Shown here one piece after another: positions 46,511 through 57,560 of a DNA stretch of 64,000 nucleotides. Source of the DNA: Brienomyrus brachyistius. Lineage: Eukaryota > Chordata > Actinopteri > Osteoglossiformes > Mormyridae. The stretch covers positions 1 through 64,000 of the forward strand of contig NW_026042427.1 in assembly GCF_023856365.1 (NCBI RefSeq), written 5' to 3'. Position 1 is the first letter of the stretch, and every line of letters begins with the position of its first letter. The translations under genes were made by a program, and so were the position numbers. The notes under the pieces are model-generated. The model was given only the letters and a program-made list of their open reading frames with translations. It was not told where the DNA came from and searched no databases.

Positions 46511-46663
46511 TTGACTACAGAATTAATTATCCAATAGACATAGCAGATCATGTCCAACTTGAATGTCCAGCTTTCAAACATAGATGCCATCACTCACTGA
46601 GACTTGGTGTTATGCAGCGCAAAGTACAGGAAAGATTAAAGATTCAGTAATTGTGTTTTTAAC

Positions 46664-46942
46664 TATTCCATCCATCTTACAACCACTTATCCTGGTCAGA
46701 GTCCTGGGCAGCACAGAGCAGGTCTTTGGTACACACTCTGGACAGGATGGCAGTCCATTACAAGACACACATGTGCGTACACTATGCGCAACTTAGAGAT
46801 ATAAGTTAAATAGCCTAAATGCATGTTTGGACTACGTGAGGAAACGGTCACAACATGGGGAGAACATAGAAATTCCACACAGAAATAGCAGAGATGGAAT
46901 TTGAACCTGTAAACTTGGAGAACTGAAGCCTTTGTGCCACCT
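46664..46942 (-). repeat. V-SINE-like element, antisense
   Basis: ATTCCATCCATCTTACAACC, TTATCCTGGTCAGAGTCCTG, GGATGGCAGTCCATTACAAG, GGAGAACATAGAAATTCCAC and GAATTTGAACCTGTAAAC appear in order, the complete plan of the family. Confidence 0.75.
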
Positions 46943-46999
46943 TATTTTTAATGAATATAAAAATGAAATATACCAGGTATTCAAAATGTTTTGTCTTGT

Positions 47000-48215
47000 C
47001 AGGGTGCTTTTCCACTGCAGCAGGTATTATATTTTTGGTACGTTACTTTTGGTACTTTTCCTTTAACACTGACTTCCGATCGAGTTCCTGTACCAAAAGT
47101 TCCAGTGCTTAAAGTGCCAAACCAACTTGGGTACTTTTTTGGTACTTCAGTACTTTGGAGTGGGACTTGAAATGCTTTAATTGTTGCTTTGTTATGCAGA
47201 TAGCCTGCCACTGACACACAATACAACTGTTATCTTGAAAAAAGTTGCAAACTCATAAATTACAATGTGGTCAGAAGAACAGATAAAACAAGATCAGGAT
47301 TGCATGACAAGAAATAACATATTTTGTATAATATACCAGGGCGCATGGTATTGGAAAATGTTCATGTATCACAATGTGTTTTTGTTGTAATAAATATTGG
47401 GATATTTATAAAGCAAAAAAGAAGTTCAACATGAATATCTCGCATATCTACTAGGAGTGATTTCAACACCCATCCAATTTCTTTAAGTGCTTGTCCTGCT
47501 CAGGGTCACGAGGGGCCCAGAGCCTATGGACACAAGGCAGAGAACAATGGCAGGATGGAGCGCCAAGCCATAGCTGGGCACACTCATATACAATTCATTC
47601 ATGCATGCATACCTATGGGCAACTCCAATAAGTCTCGGCATGGTTTTGGACTGGAGAATCTGGAGGAATCCCCACGACGACATGGGGAGAACATGCAAAC
47701 TCCACACATGGTACCCTGGCGGAGACTCGAATCCTGGGGCAGATGCATGAGGCAACAGTGCTAACCTCTGCACCACCATGCCGTCCCTGTGATTTACACA
47801 GCAAGGACGAAAATGATTGTCTTGGAGAACGTATACAGTACAGCGCTCATGCAAAAGCAGTGGAGGTAAACTTTAAACTGATTTTTAAACATATACTAGA
47901 TAATCTTAAAAAATATAATGCTTAAAATACAAACCTTGATAAGCTTTTTTTCCCCCTATGACAGAGTCAAAATGTTTTAGCGAAACTTAAACTCCCGGGG
48001 CTATAATGTCCATACAGAATTGAAAGTAAGAAAAAGCCTGATCTTTAATCTATCTGACTAGCAATGTGAGAATTGCATGCGCATAACATGCAACGTTGGT
48101 ATTAACATCATTCCTCCCTATAATATATTACCGGCATTTTTCCAATTCAGTACAAAGTACTCCACCTTGCGTGATTTCATTCAGCGCCGGTACCAGTCTT
48201 AACACCAGTGGAAAA
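47000..48215. mobile_element. PIF/Harbinger-like nonautonomous element with nested SINE
   Basis: The left end GGGTGCTTTTCCACTGCAGC followed by TTTTGGTAC and GGTACTTTTTTGG-type words is the known pattern of a fish Harbinger MITE. A matching right part occurs at about 48130-48215 (AGTACAAAGTACTCC, GCGCCGGTACC, CCAGTGGAAAACC). The intervening 47468-47787 is a SINE inserted later. The exact borders and the 3-bp target duplication were not resolved. Confidence 0.5.
47468..47787 (-). repeat. V-SINE-like element, antisense, near full length
   Basis: The best-preserved copy in the window. ACCCATCCAATTTCTTTAAG (3' tail), CTTGTCCTGCTCAGGGTCAC, GGGGAGAACATGCAAACTCC, GGCGGAGACTCGAATCC (complement of the B box) and AGTGCTAACCTCTGCACCAC (complement of the A-box end) appear in order. 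Confidence 0.85.
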
Positions 48216-48289
48216 CCAACAATTTGAAGTATCATACTTTTAGTATTTCTGGAAAGTGTGGGGGAAAAGCTCCCTACTTTGCCTGGTTA

Positions 48290-48352
48290 TACCCTCCCGA
48301 CCCCCTGCCAGCCTGACCAGGGTAAGCAGTCAGAAACTGGATGGATGGATAT
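48290..48352 (+). repeat. SINE 3' tail fragment
   Basis: GCCAGCCTGACCAGGGTAAG followed by GGATGGATGGAT, the sense-strand 3' end of the V-SINE-like family. Confidence 0.6.
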
Positions 48353-48354
48353 TT

Positions 48355-49290
48355 CCATAAAGTAGATAACTGCTTACTACAGAAAAAGTTGTAAACTTTG
48401 GAGCTAAAAGTATTTAATTATCACGAGATTATTAATCTTAGCACTAAATAAAAATAAATGCAAACAGCAATGCACTGGAAGAACAGCAGAAGGGCATATC
48501 TGCTGTAATGAAGTATGAATGCTTTGAGCTGACTATACAAAAATAGTAAAACAAATATAAGTAAAATATGTGTGCTTTTAATAAAAAAGCAAAAATATAC
48601 AAACAAACACATAATGAATGCAGCCATGATTTTTGTTCGGATCCACCTTTCCCAAGTTTCAGTGTAAAGTGAGTTGTTACGAGCAGCACTGCCCAAACGC
48701 AGCATTCACACACAGAGAAACCCATCACGTCCAAGGCAGTCATGTGATAAATTACACCAGACATGATATATGGCTGAAGGCAGCCCAGTGCTCAGTGGAC
48801 AAGCAGGTCCTTCAAGCAGGCTTTGTTACTCATAAACTCAGGGGCTGCCAAGGGTCATCGGGAATGAGATCTAATTGGCCAAATGCCACAGGAAACCAGA
48901 GTGGCAGGCTGCTCCACCCAATGGCAGGATCATAGTTAATCAACCTATATCTACCATCCACTGGCCAGTCTTTTCACATGTCCGAATCTGGTTTAGCCAA
49001 AACGTCCTGATGATTCTTACATCATCGTGGTGTCGTTTCAACAGCATTTCCTGTCTGACAACTGCCTCATCCTCCTTATTAAGTTTACTAATTCATACTC
49101 TCAAATACATAATTTGGTTAATTATAGTTTGGCAATTAATCAAAGCCACAATTAAGGGTTATGGTGGCAGGACTAGTTTATTAAGTGCTGATCAGAGGTT
49201 TGTTGAATTAATGGAGATAACTGAATCATCACCACTATGACCCCACACAGTTTGAATCTGATTTCCTGTCGGAGATGGTGGGAAGTATCT
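48355..49290. other. AGBL4 intron, AT-rich
   Basis: Unique intronic sequence. No gene or repeat family recognised. Confidence 0.4.
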
Positions 49291-49297
49291 GTGTTGA

Positions 49298-49715
49298 GGC
49301 AGACATGGGCAGAGACAACAGAGATGGAGGGAGGCATCCAAGTTCAGAGGCAGACATGGACAGAGACGACAGAGATGGAGGGAGGCATCCAAGTTCAGAG
49401 GCAGACACAGACAGCGACGACGGAGATGGAAGGAGGCATCCAAGTTCAGAGGCAGACACAGACAGAGACGACGGAGATGGAGGGAGGCATCCAAGTTCAG
49501 AGGCAGACACGGACAGAGACGACGGAGATGGAGGGAGGCATCCAAGTTCAGAGGCAGACAGGGACAGAGACGACGGAGATGGAAGGAGGCATCCAAGTTC
49601 AGAGGCAGACAGGGACAGAGACGACGGAGATGGAGGGAGGCATCCAAGTTCAGAGGCAGACAGGGACAGAGACGACGGAGATGGAGGGAGGCATCCAAGT
49701 TCAGAGGCAGACATG
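49298..49715 (+). repeat. 51-bp minisatellite, about 8 copies
   Basis: The unit contains GACAGAGACGACGGAGATGG, AGGGAGGCATCC and AAGTTCAGAGGCA. Variation is confined to a few positions (ATGG/ACAC/ACGG/AGGG after GGCAGAC). The period equals 17 codons without stops, so frames on both strands remain open; the longest is 208 codons (49275-49901 plus), repeating RDDGDGGRHPSSEAD. No splice sites or similarity support a gene. Confidence 0.92.
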
Positions 49716-51680
49716 ACCAGAAATGTCGGAGTGGACGCAGTCCCAAGACAGTTTTGGAGGCTCTGGCTTTACGGACCCCTTTGTTACTCCTGGGTCAGAC
49801 ATCATGTACTTCCAATTAGAAAGATGCCGCCTCCCTCATCTATCTTAACTGGTGACACATTACCCTGCATTAGAACAGATGAGAGGAAAGGGCAAAAATG
49901 ATGTTGCTGATGGGCATAGACTGGTGAGACGTACGTCACGCTCTTGTGACTTGAATTTTAAAAAGCAAGCAAGTGATAAAATTACCATTTTTTATATACC
50001 TCGGTGAGCAACGTTTGCTTTTAAAAGGATGAGAAATTTGGCAAATTAGGGGGCTCTACCGCTGGGGGATGCGTTAATGTGAGCGACAGCCAATCGCAGC
50101 TGGCCACCTGTTCTGCTGCCTTAGACAGACGGATGCTGGTACAGGTGCATCTGTTGGCTTGGCGTGACCTACAGAGATGGCTGTGCAGGAAACCAGGGCT
50201 TATGATGCAAATGATGAGACTATAGTGGGGACAGCAGGGCTGTTTGGACATGAGGCTGAAATGGCTTTAAAATTGTGCACATATATACCAGGGACTCAAC
50301 GACTACTATTTGGAGCCAAAATAGTTAGGAATTACTGTTAGGATATGTGACAGTAAGTTTTAATTACTTTTTTTACTTTAAATGTCACCAAAATGATCTG
50401 TGTTATATATGTGTAATTATTTATTCTCTTAATTGTTGGATCCTAAATAAGTAAAAAAGCCCGAAGCTGATACAGACATGTACAGAGGACACTAAAGAGA
50501 GAGTGGACATGAATTACTCACGTGGTTAGCCTGTAGACACGCTAACAAAAGTACAGCAAGAATACAGAGCCAACTATACTGTGTAAGTCCGTGATGAAAT
50601 ATTTAAAGAGGTATCACCCCTCTCCCCCCCCCAACCACTGCCACCACCCTGTAGTGCTTTTTCAGTGATGCCACATGGGGCATTGGTCACTTCTGTAAAG
50701 AACAAAAAGCTGCTCCCCACCAGGGCCGATCATGTTTCAGGAAAGGTTTATTGGGTTACTAGGGCGTACTGTATTGATTATTGATGGTTCGGATCATATA
50801 CTCCCCTCTGAATGCTGTCCCAGAACAGAGAATCTGACATAAAACACCAAGCCTTACTGTTCCCTCCCTGAAATAGGGACACTGGTTTAGAAGAAGGGAT
50901 ACTCTTCGTCTTAATTTTGGCTCTATAAAAGGTAATGGGATGGCCTATAAGATTTTTTTTTTATCTATCCATTCTTACATTTTTTCCAAGTGCATCCAAA
51001 TGTGCTAGTAAAACTTGAATATCCTAAGATGAGATCTTGTACAAACGTATAGATTCCCAAGGAGAATCTCGTAAAATTGTCCTTGGATCTTTGACCGGAA
51101 AAAGACAGTTTTGCTTCTAAAGCAAAATTTCTAATGAAAACCGTGTAAATGGTAGAAATTGGCCTGAATGTACTGCATGGGAACCAGCTGGAATGGAGAG
51201 ATCATGACTAAACCAAGGAGTAAGACTGTAATGCTGTAACACTTGAGCGGCTTTGAGAAGGACCCTGGTTTCACAACAGCAGCTTAGCACACAACACCGA
51301 ACAGCATAAAGATTTCCATTTATTATTATTATTATTATCCTTCAATTTCAGTTCCATTGCTGCAAACTGTCAGCCTGAAAGAGGATCTTCTGAGTCATAG
51401 CTGAGTATCTCTGTTAAAAATGAACTACTTAGCAGAAACAAAACTGTTACCATCACTGGGAACTGAATAATGGCCATGAAACAAGAGATTGTGTAAATAA
51501 ATCCTGACATCTGTTTACCACCACTGAAGTCCATTCTTAATATCACCTTCTTGTGAACTTTTTTGTGAAGCAGTCTGGCTTTGATATCTCTTTTTTTATC
51601 TTAGTATCTCATTTATCTTTTTAAGATTACACTAATACAGTGCAGCAGAAAAAAACAAAATCATCAGCCAAAAAGTGACA
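49716..51680. other. AGBL4 intron
   Basis: Unique intron with a (TTA)n patch near 51320 and a C run near 50627. No gene recognised. Confidence 0.4.
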
Positions 51681-51685
51681 CCCAG

Positions 51686-52146
51686 ACTGTTCCCGACTTA
51701 CGACTGGGATTCATTCCGACAGACAGGCCGTACGTATGTCTGAATGGGATAATCGCACTGACTTTTTGGTGTGAGAGTGGCACTGGGAGATACGTGCGAG
51801 TCTGGGATGGTCGCGCTGCCAGGCAGTATAGTGCTTTCCTGCGGCATCTATCGTGTGGCACACAGTAGGGATTGGAGATCTCAGTGACTTTCTTTTGTAT
51901 TCCATTTCGATTCGATCCGATCTCCGATCTCAAAACCGATATTCAGGACCAGCCCAACCCTAACAATCACATAACAACACTAGTTTTGCCAAGCTGGGAA
52001 GGTAGGTGTGGATGGATTGTTCCATTTCCTCAGAGTTCCATATCCCTCCCCCTTTCTACCCCCTTACATTCACATGATTTAGTTTTTTTTTATTCAGTTG
52101 TATGTGTGAGTTGTTGCAAGTAGCATAGGTTGTAAGTCTGTGACAG
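51686..52146. mobile_element. Possible MITE with nested hAT-like fragment
   Basis: ACTGTTCCCGACTTACGAC at the left and the complement of the right side (ACTGTCACAGACTTACAACC) form weak inverted repeats. CGATCCGATCTCCGATC near 51910 looks like part of another element. Boundaries are uncertain. Confidence 0.3.
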
Positions 52147-52164
52147 TAAGTATGTGTAAGTATA

Positions 52165-52335
52165 GATGTTGAAGCTGTGCCAATGGATCTGTGCCCAAGG
52201 TTGTGGGTTTGAATCTCTTGCCTGGCAGAGCAACCAGATTATTGTTTGGCGTTAGAGCAAGACCCTTAAGGGACGCTGGCTGACCCTATGTTTCTTTGGT
52301 CAAAATAAATGTAAAAGTGCTAAAGAAATTAAATA
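52165..52335 (+). repeat. tRNA-derived SINE fragment
   Basis: GGTTGTGGGTTTGAATCTC resembles a tRNA B box. It is followed by TTAGAGCAAGACCCTTAAGG and an A-rich TCAAAATAAATGTAAAAG tail. Confidence 0.5.
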
Positions 52336-52339
52336 TTTT

Positions 52340-55090
52340 ACAGTTTAAACTGATTTCCCTCAAGTTGACATATTAAAACAAACATAATGTTGTTTGTCTT
52401 TGTTTTAGTGGGTTTACATTGCGATGCGAAGGAAAAGTTTGCCACAGAGTATTCTGGTGGGTAAACTCCTCGAGGGACCGAACACAAACAAAAATCATGC
52501 GATAAGCAGGCGCTGCACAGCTCCATAGAGGCACTCAGAAAGGCTCCCCAAAAAAGCTGAGCTAAAACGGCAGGCTCCTGTATGACCCTCGAAAGAAGGC
52601 CTGCCCACCACCCAGTCCTATCAACACCAAGCAGCTGCAAGTAGTTCCATTCATCTGGGCTGGGAAACACAACTTCACAATTACCTTCTGTGCAGTGCCA
52701 AGTGGACAGAAAGGCTGACAAAAGCCCACTGCCATGTGCATGCACTGCAACATCCATCACATGCACTGCAGCATCTATTACATGCACTGTCCCCGGTAAT
52801 AAACCGAACTCCAAGGCAGCTGGGGCAAATGTTCTGTTAATGGTTTTTAACAAGATGTGTCACACACTCCTCAAAAGCCAGGGGGAGTCACATAAATCCC
52901 AGCTCAACAGATACCTTTTATTAGAAAGAAAAACCACATACTGAAATTCATATACATTTTTTGGTTTACTGAAGCAATTCAGCATAGTTCTGTTACACCT
53001 TTTGCCTTACGAACACACAAACACTTTGCATTAAGATCAACCTAGGACTAATAAAGTCATAATCTTAAATGATAATTTCCACGAGGTAGCAAACGTTGCC
53101 CCAGAACTTCAGGGTGGGATAGAGACATGTTTCTAAATAGCACTTACATGGCACATATTTTTTCAGCATTTCTTCCAATCGTAGCCCTCCTTTGCTCCAT
53201 GTCTGCAGAATTATCATGCCTATTCTTAATTCATTAGCACGTCCATGCGTATTTAGTGCTGTTCCTGTGTATGTTCCTAAAAAATCAACTGGAACAGTGC
53301 CTTTTTAGAGTGCCTAGACGAGCCGCGGCTTTTTCTCTCCATCTTACCCCATTTCGGTGTTTGTTTTTTTAACACTAGACTGATAACAGAGTCACCAATA
53401 ATGAAGTGTGGGGAGATAAAATATGCAAATTCGAAGAGAAAGGATATAATTAGGGTAATAATAGGAAGTGTTGTTTTCACAGCTGCTCGTTTTACAAACC
53501 CCTGATAGTCTTTTATAAATAATGTCCCCTCCGTGACTCTCTCTCTCTTGTCTGAGCTTGGAGGCTCTTCCCTGGTTGCACAGCAGCGGTGTGGCTCCCC
53601 GGTGCGAGTGCCAGTCGGGATGTGGTGCAACCGTCCGCGGTCCCAGGCAGAGACCCATGGAGGGACACCTGGAGACCAAACGCCCCTATTCTGCAGCAGG
53701 AAGCTCTGCCCCCCATCATTGAGGAGATGAGAGAGACTCCACATTGGAAAACGTTTCTCAGAAAGGAAGCATGTGACATACAAATGGAAGAATGTTGTGG
53801 GGACTTCATTTGGGTACAGGTTTGTCAAGTAACCAAAGCGGAACGAAAACAAGAAAGAGCCATTTTGGCTTCAGTATGGGGAAATACATACGGGAACGAA
53901 ACCTGTGCTGGACCTTAGGTAAGGACCACAGAAAGAACCAGCTAACACAGTGTGGGCATGTAACCCAGCCGGGCAAAGGCCAGGCCACACAGACGCAGCA
54001 CTGCCCTTCGCATTCCCGGAAATCGTCACAGGAAGACCCAAACGAACACACACACTTAGTTATACTCTATGTCCGTTACGTACACGGTGAAAAGAAATCA
54101 TCTGATGAGCTGTGTGATGAACAGACGTTATGACTGAGCTATTCTTTGTGTAGTAGAGAAAGCATATATATACAATAGGGAGAGACTGGAAGGAGCAGAA
54201 GGAACAGCACTGCTACTCACTTCTGTTTACCACGCAGGTCACAGAGCTATTTTAGGTTAGTTGGGTGATGCGGTACGTCGTAAGGATCCAGGTTAGTCAG
54301 AATCTAGTGAGAAGTGAAATGTCCACTTGCCGCCCTGCCTGCCCTGTTAATGCAGGAGGGCAGCCTACATGGCCTTTTTTGCTTCTTATTAAAGTTCCTT
54401 CGATGTTCTCTTTCGTCATTCTAGACAGCATATATTTTCCTGTCATCACTGCTGTACCCATGCAAAGCCAAATCACGTGGCCTCCTTCTTTCTGATTGGA
54501 CAGTCCCGCTATTCTCCTTTAACAGGTTTTTTAAGATCACATCCATACTCTGCTACGCGTAACCTGGTTTTTGTTGCTTGAAAGGAAAGCTTCACGCGTT
54601 AACATTTTGGCCTCCTAATTAAAACATTCCTAGAGCTTGTCAAAAGGGTCTGGTCGCTGCCTGGGATGTCTGGCCTGTAATGGGGGAAAAGCCAAGTGCT
54701 GCCCCTTTATCCTGCGGGCCTCATAATACCCAGAATGCCAAGATGGTGGCGCTCACTGCCCCCAGAGGCTTGATGAGGGACAGCCTCCCTACTGGAGGTG
54801 TTTTGAAGGTTGTCTATTATCTCATTGTTCCTCTCACATCTATCCCAGTATCATGAATGCAATTGACCTTTTTTTCAGTGAAAGGAAAAGTTACAGTGGG
54901 AAAAGGTCCTAAACAGCAAAGTAAAGTTAATTTGATGAGCACAATGTCGGCCGCTGTCCGGTGATATGAAAAGGGCATTCAAATCGATACATCGACAGGG
55001 GTTTCCAAAGAACGTCTGCACCCAATTTTCTTCTTGTGATAGCCCTGTAACTCCCTGCTCAGTCCTTCATCTGCTCACCCGGTTACACAC
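52340..55090. other. AGBL4 intron with a candidate regulatory block
   Basis: The minus-strand frame over 52338-52853 and the plus and minus frames over 53.3-53.9 kb have no recognised similarity or splice context. A candidate element is listed at 53200-53540. Confidence 0.4.
53200..53540. promoter_or_regulatory. Candidate conserved noncoding element with POU octamer
   Basis: Unique block with ATGCAAAT at 53423-53430, GGATATAATTAGGGTAATAATAGG-type homeobox words and TTCTTAATTCATTAGC. Repeat-free. Confidence 0.3.
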
Positions 55091-55199
55091 CCATATACAC
55101 AGAGAGTGTGTGTATATATACCATTACACATGTACACAAAGGAATTATCTTCTGTACCTTCTGTTCCACACACATACACAAACAGTGTGTGCGTACTTT

Positions 55200-55221
55200 T
55201 CATATATATATATATATGTAT

Positions 55222-55255
<34 letters not shown>
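55200..55255. repeat. (TA)n(CA)n microsatellite
   Basis: TATATA at 55203-55219 followed by CACACA at 55224-55254. Open frames here are repeat products. Confidence 0.95.
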
Positions 55256-55257
<2 letters not shown>

Positions 55258-55479
55258 AAATCTAGTTTTATCTCTTACTCCTCCAAACACACATATACTG
55301 AGGTTGTGTATGTATATGTATGTCTGTGTGTGTGTGTGCATTCACGCAGTTTTTATATTCTTTATCTCCTGTTACACATGTATAGAATGTGCAGTGCGTG
55401 TGTATATTTTATGTTGCTTTTATCTTCTCCCCCTTCATCCTGCACACGCCCCTCTGCCTGTGTGCACCACAGTGGTACA

Positions 55480-55615
55480 ACAATGACCAGAGCTAATCAT
55501 TATTTAGCCGTGCCAAGCCTGGAAAGGTCAGTGGTCCGAAATGTCAGGCTTCAGCAGAACCAGATGCGCATCACTTTGCTCAAGTGTCCAATTAAAAAGG
55601 AGGAATAGAGGAGAG
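55480..55615. promoter_or_regulatory. Candidate conserved noncoding element
   Basis: AATCATTATTTAGCCGTGCC through CAAGTGTCCAATTAAAAAGG is unique, repeat-free and enhancer-like. It lies 1.1 kb downstream (in AGBL4 transcription direction) of the AGBL4 exon. Confidence 0.25.
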
Positions 55616-55744
55616 CAGTCCGGAGGGGGAGCACTCCACAGAGCAGGGCTAATGAGGGACCCAGCACCGCTGATCCGGGGGCCACCCACACCCGGGTCCT
55701 GCTCCTGCCTGAACTCATCATGCTCTTTATGCATCCCTTCATGC

Positions 55745-56110
55745 ACCCTCTCTGTGGGGTTACAGGTACCCACACCCTGACAGGGGGCTCAGTGACCTCC
55801 CTCAGAGGTCCCACCCCCTCTCTGCAGGGTTACAGGTAACCACATCCTGACAGGGGGCTCAGTGACCTCCCTCAGAGGTCCCACCCCCTCTCTGAGGGGT
55901 TACAGGTAACCACACCCTGACAGGGGGCTCAGTGACCTCCCTCAGAGGTCCCACCCCCTCTCTGAGGGGTTACAGGTAACCACACCCTGACAGGGGGCTC
56001 AGTGACCTCCCTCAGAGGTCCCACCCCCTCTCTGAGGGGTTACAGGTAACCACACCCTGACAGGAAACTCAGTGACCTCCCTTAGAGCTCCTACACCCTC
56101 TCTGTGAGGA
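55745..56110. repeat. 70-bp minisatellite, about 5 copies
   Basis: The unit has GGGGTTACAGGTAACCACAC, CCTGACAGGGGGCTCAGTG and ACCTCCCTCAGAGGTCCC. Spacing between CTCAGAGGTC words is exactly 70 bp (55801, 55871, 55941, 56011). The edge copies are diverged. Confidence 0.93.
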
Positions 56111-56709
56111 CAGAGGTAGCACGATACTTATTCACTACTCATAGTGTTTTGTTGCACACCCTGGTTCAGGGAGTAAACGGGGAGCTGAGACACGTGCGCT
56201 GGCATTAATCAGGAACGTGGTAATGTGTACTGTGTTTACTCTGACTTTACACCAGTCTAACCAGGTGAGATTCTGAGGGGAAGACAGGAAAGTGATGGCA
56301 GTGGGGCTTGAGAAGACTCCCACAGGCCAAACATGGCCATTCACCTTGTGAAGGTCAGTGCCGCCTCCCTTGCCGGCCTGGTGACAGATGCCGCGTAAAG
56401 CTGGGAAATCAGCGGCGGCCACGTGCCGCACATAAACATCGCTTTAATCAAAGCACATAGCACCATCCCCATATTGCAGACATATGGCTGCTGTACCCAT
56501 TCCTGCTCACCCATCTGCTTCCCCCACACCACTCTACGCTCTGCGCTGTCACCCAGCTCTCTTCTGAAGGCAGGACCGCCTCCCCACGGCACTGCTCCCT
56601 GTGGGAGCACCCCCCACTCGCCCCCACCGCAGCAGAGACCGCACGGAGACAGCAGCGGTATTCCAGCCCGGTGCTACACTTGGGTGTGACGAAGAGAGAG
56701 GAGACTCAC

Positions 56710-56749
56710 CCGGGCTGGTGATGGTCAGCAGGTCCAGGCGACGCTGTTG
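56710..56749 (-). CDS. agbl4: AGBL4 internal exon (cytosolic carboxypeptidase 6)
   Basis: The 40-bp minus-strand exon is bounded by the acceptor CCTTGACTTTCAG and the donor GTGAGT. It reads QQRRLDLLTITSP plus one base. This matches human AGBL4 QQRQLDLLTITSPD, and the trailing G would begin the Asp codon. It lies just before the exon that carries the first zinc-binding motif (HPGE) of the M14 carboxypeptidase domain. AGBL4/CCP6 is a cytosolic metallocarboxypeptidase that shortens polyglutamate chains on tubulin and other proteins. No neighbouring AGBL4 exon was found in the window, so flanking introns extend beyond both ends. The next exon must lie below position 1, because the HPGE, NRHW and HAHS coding motifs were not seen. 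Confidence 0.85.
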
Positions 56750-57026
56750 CTGAAAGTCAAGGAGAAGAGATGTGAGTCTGCCTGTGTAATGGACATGGGC
56801 CTGGATTTTTCATAAAGGCATAGACACCATGCTGAATGCTGCCTACCAGCTCAATGCAACACTACTGTCCTCCTGCTTATTTCCTTATGAGTGCTTTTAA
56901 AGTGCTGCCGGACCTATTCAACACATGGATGCTCTCTATTTTCTTTATATAAGACTTGCATGTGTACGACACGTGACCTTCCAAGGACTGGGTATCCGTA
57001 TCATCAAAGGCCCAGTTCAGACAGTC

Positions 57027-57039
57027 TGCCCCCTAGTGT
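57027..57039 (-). promoter_or_regulatory. CTCF-like motif
   Basis: The minus strand reads ACACTAGGGGGCA, matching 12 of 13 positions of CCASYAGRKGGCR. Motif evidence only. Confidence 0.4.
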
Positions 57040-57289
57040 TAACGACAGCATATGCCTTGGTTCGCTTGTGCCATGAAAGCCTCAGCCTCGCCACTTTAGC
57101 CTGTTTCATCATGCTCGGGACTGCCCTACTCAGTAACGGAGGGCGTCTGTGAGTTTGCCAATGTGACACCTCGCACCTCCGGCTTGGAGTGCAGCTGGAA
57201 GTGGCACCCCGCCCCCTCTTTAACCCCACGGCGGTGCTGTAGACTCCCAAGCGTTACATTAATCAACACCTTCTCCCTCTTGATCTCAA

Positions 57290-57560
57290 CATCCCCGAGG
57301 AACAAAATCACGCACCACACTATTTGAAGTGCAGAGGCTCTCCTCTCTCTCTACATTTTCACATATCAGCTCACGCTCCTTTTTTCCTCCCCGCTGATGT
57401 CTGCCTTTCCGGCTTCCCATCTGAGCTCCTGTAAGCCGAATCCAGCGGGGCCCGCGGATTGCGATCAATAAGCAGGCGGTTACTGGGCGGTTTTGGCAAA
57501 AAAGGACATGGTGGGCTCTATTGAGAGGAGACGGTAGAGCTGATGAAGGGCACCTCGGTG
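57290..57560. promoter_or_regulatory. Candidate conserved noncoding element
   Basis: Unique block with GGATTGCGATCAATAAGCAG, GGTTACTGGGCGGTTTTGGC and TCACATATCAGCTCACGC. Repeat-free. Confidence 0.25.

Noticed and set aside
52338..52853. 171-codon minus-strand frame
   Set aside because: It contains direct repeats such as VIDAAVHVMDVAVH arising from CATGCACTGCA repeats. It has no similarity I recognise and no upstream acceptor or promoter evidence.
53277..53852. 191-codon minus-strand frame
   Set aside because: No recognised family. It spans an enhancer-like unique block, and overlapping frames on both strands are equally long.
54741..54775. CTCF-like word near CCAAGATGGTGGCGC
   Set aside because: It needs a one-base insertion to fit the CTCF core and fits a YY1-type AAGATGG word better; too weak to list.
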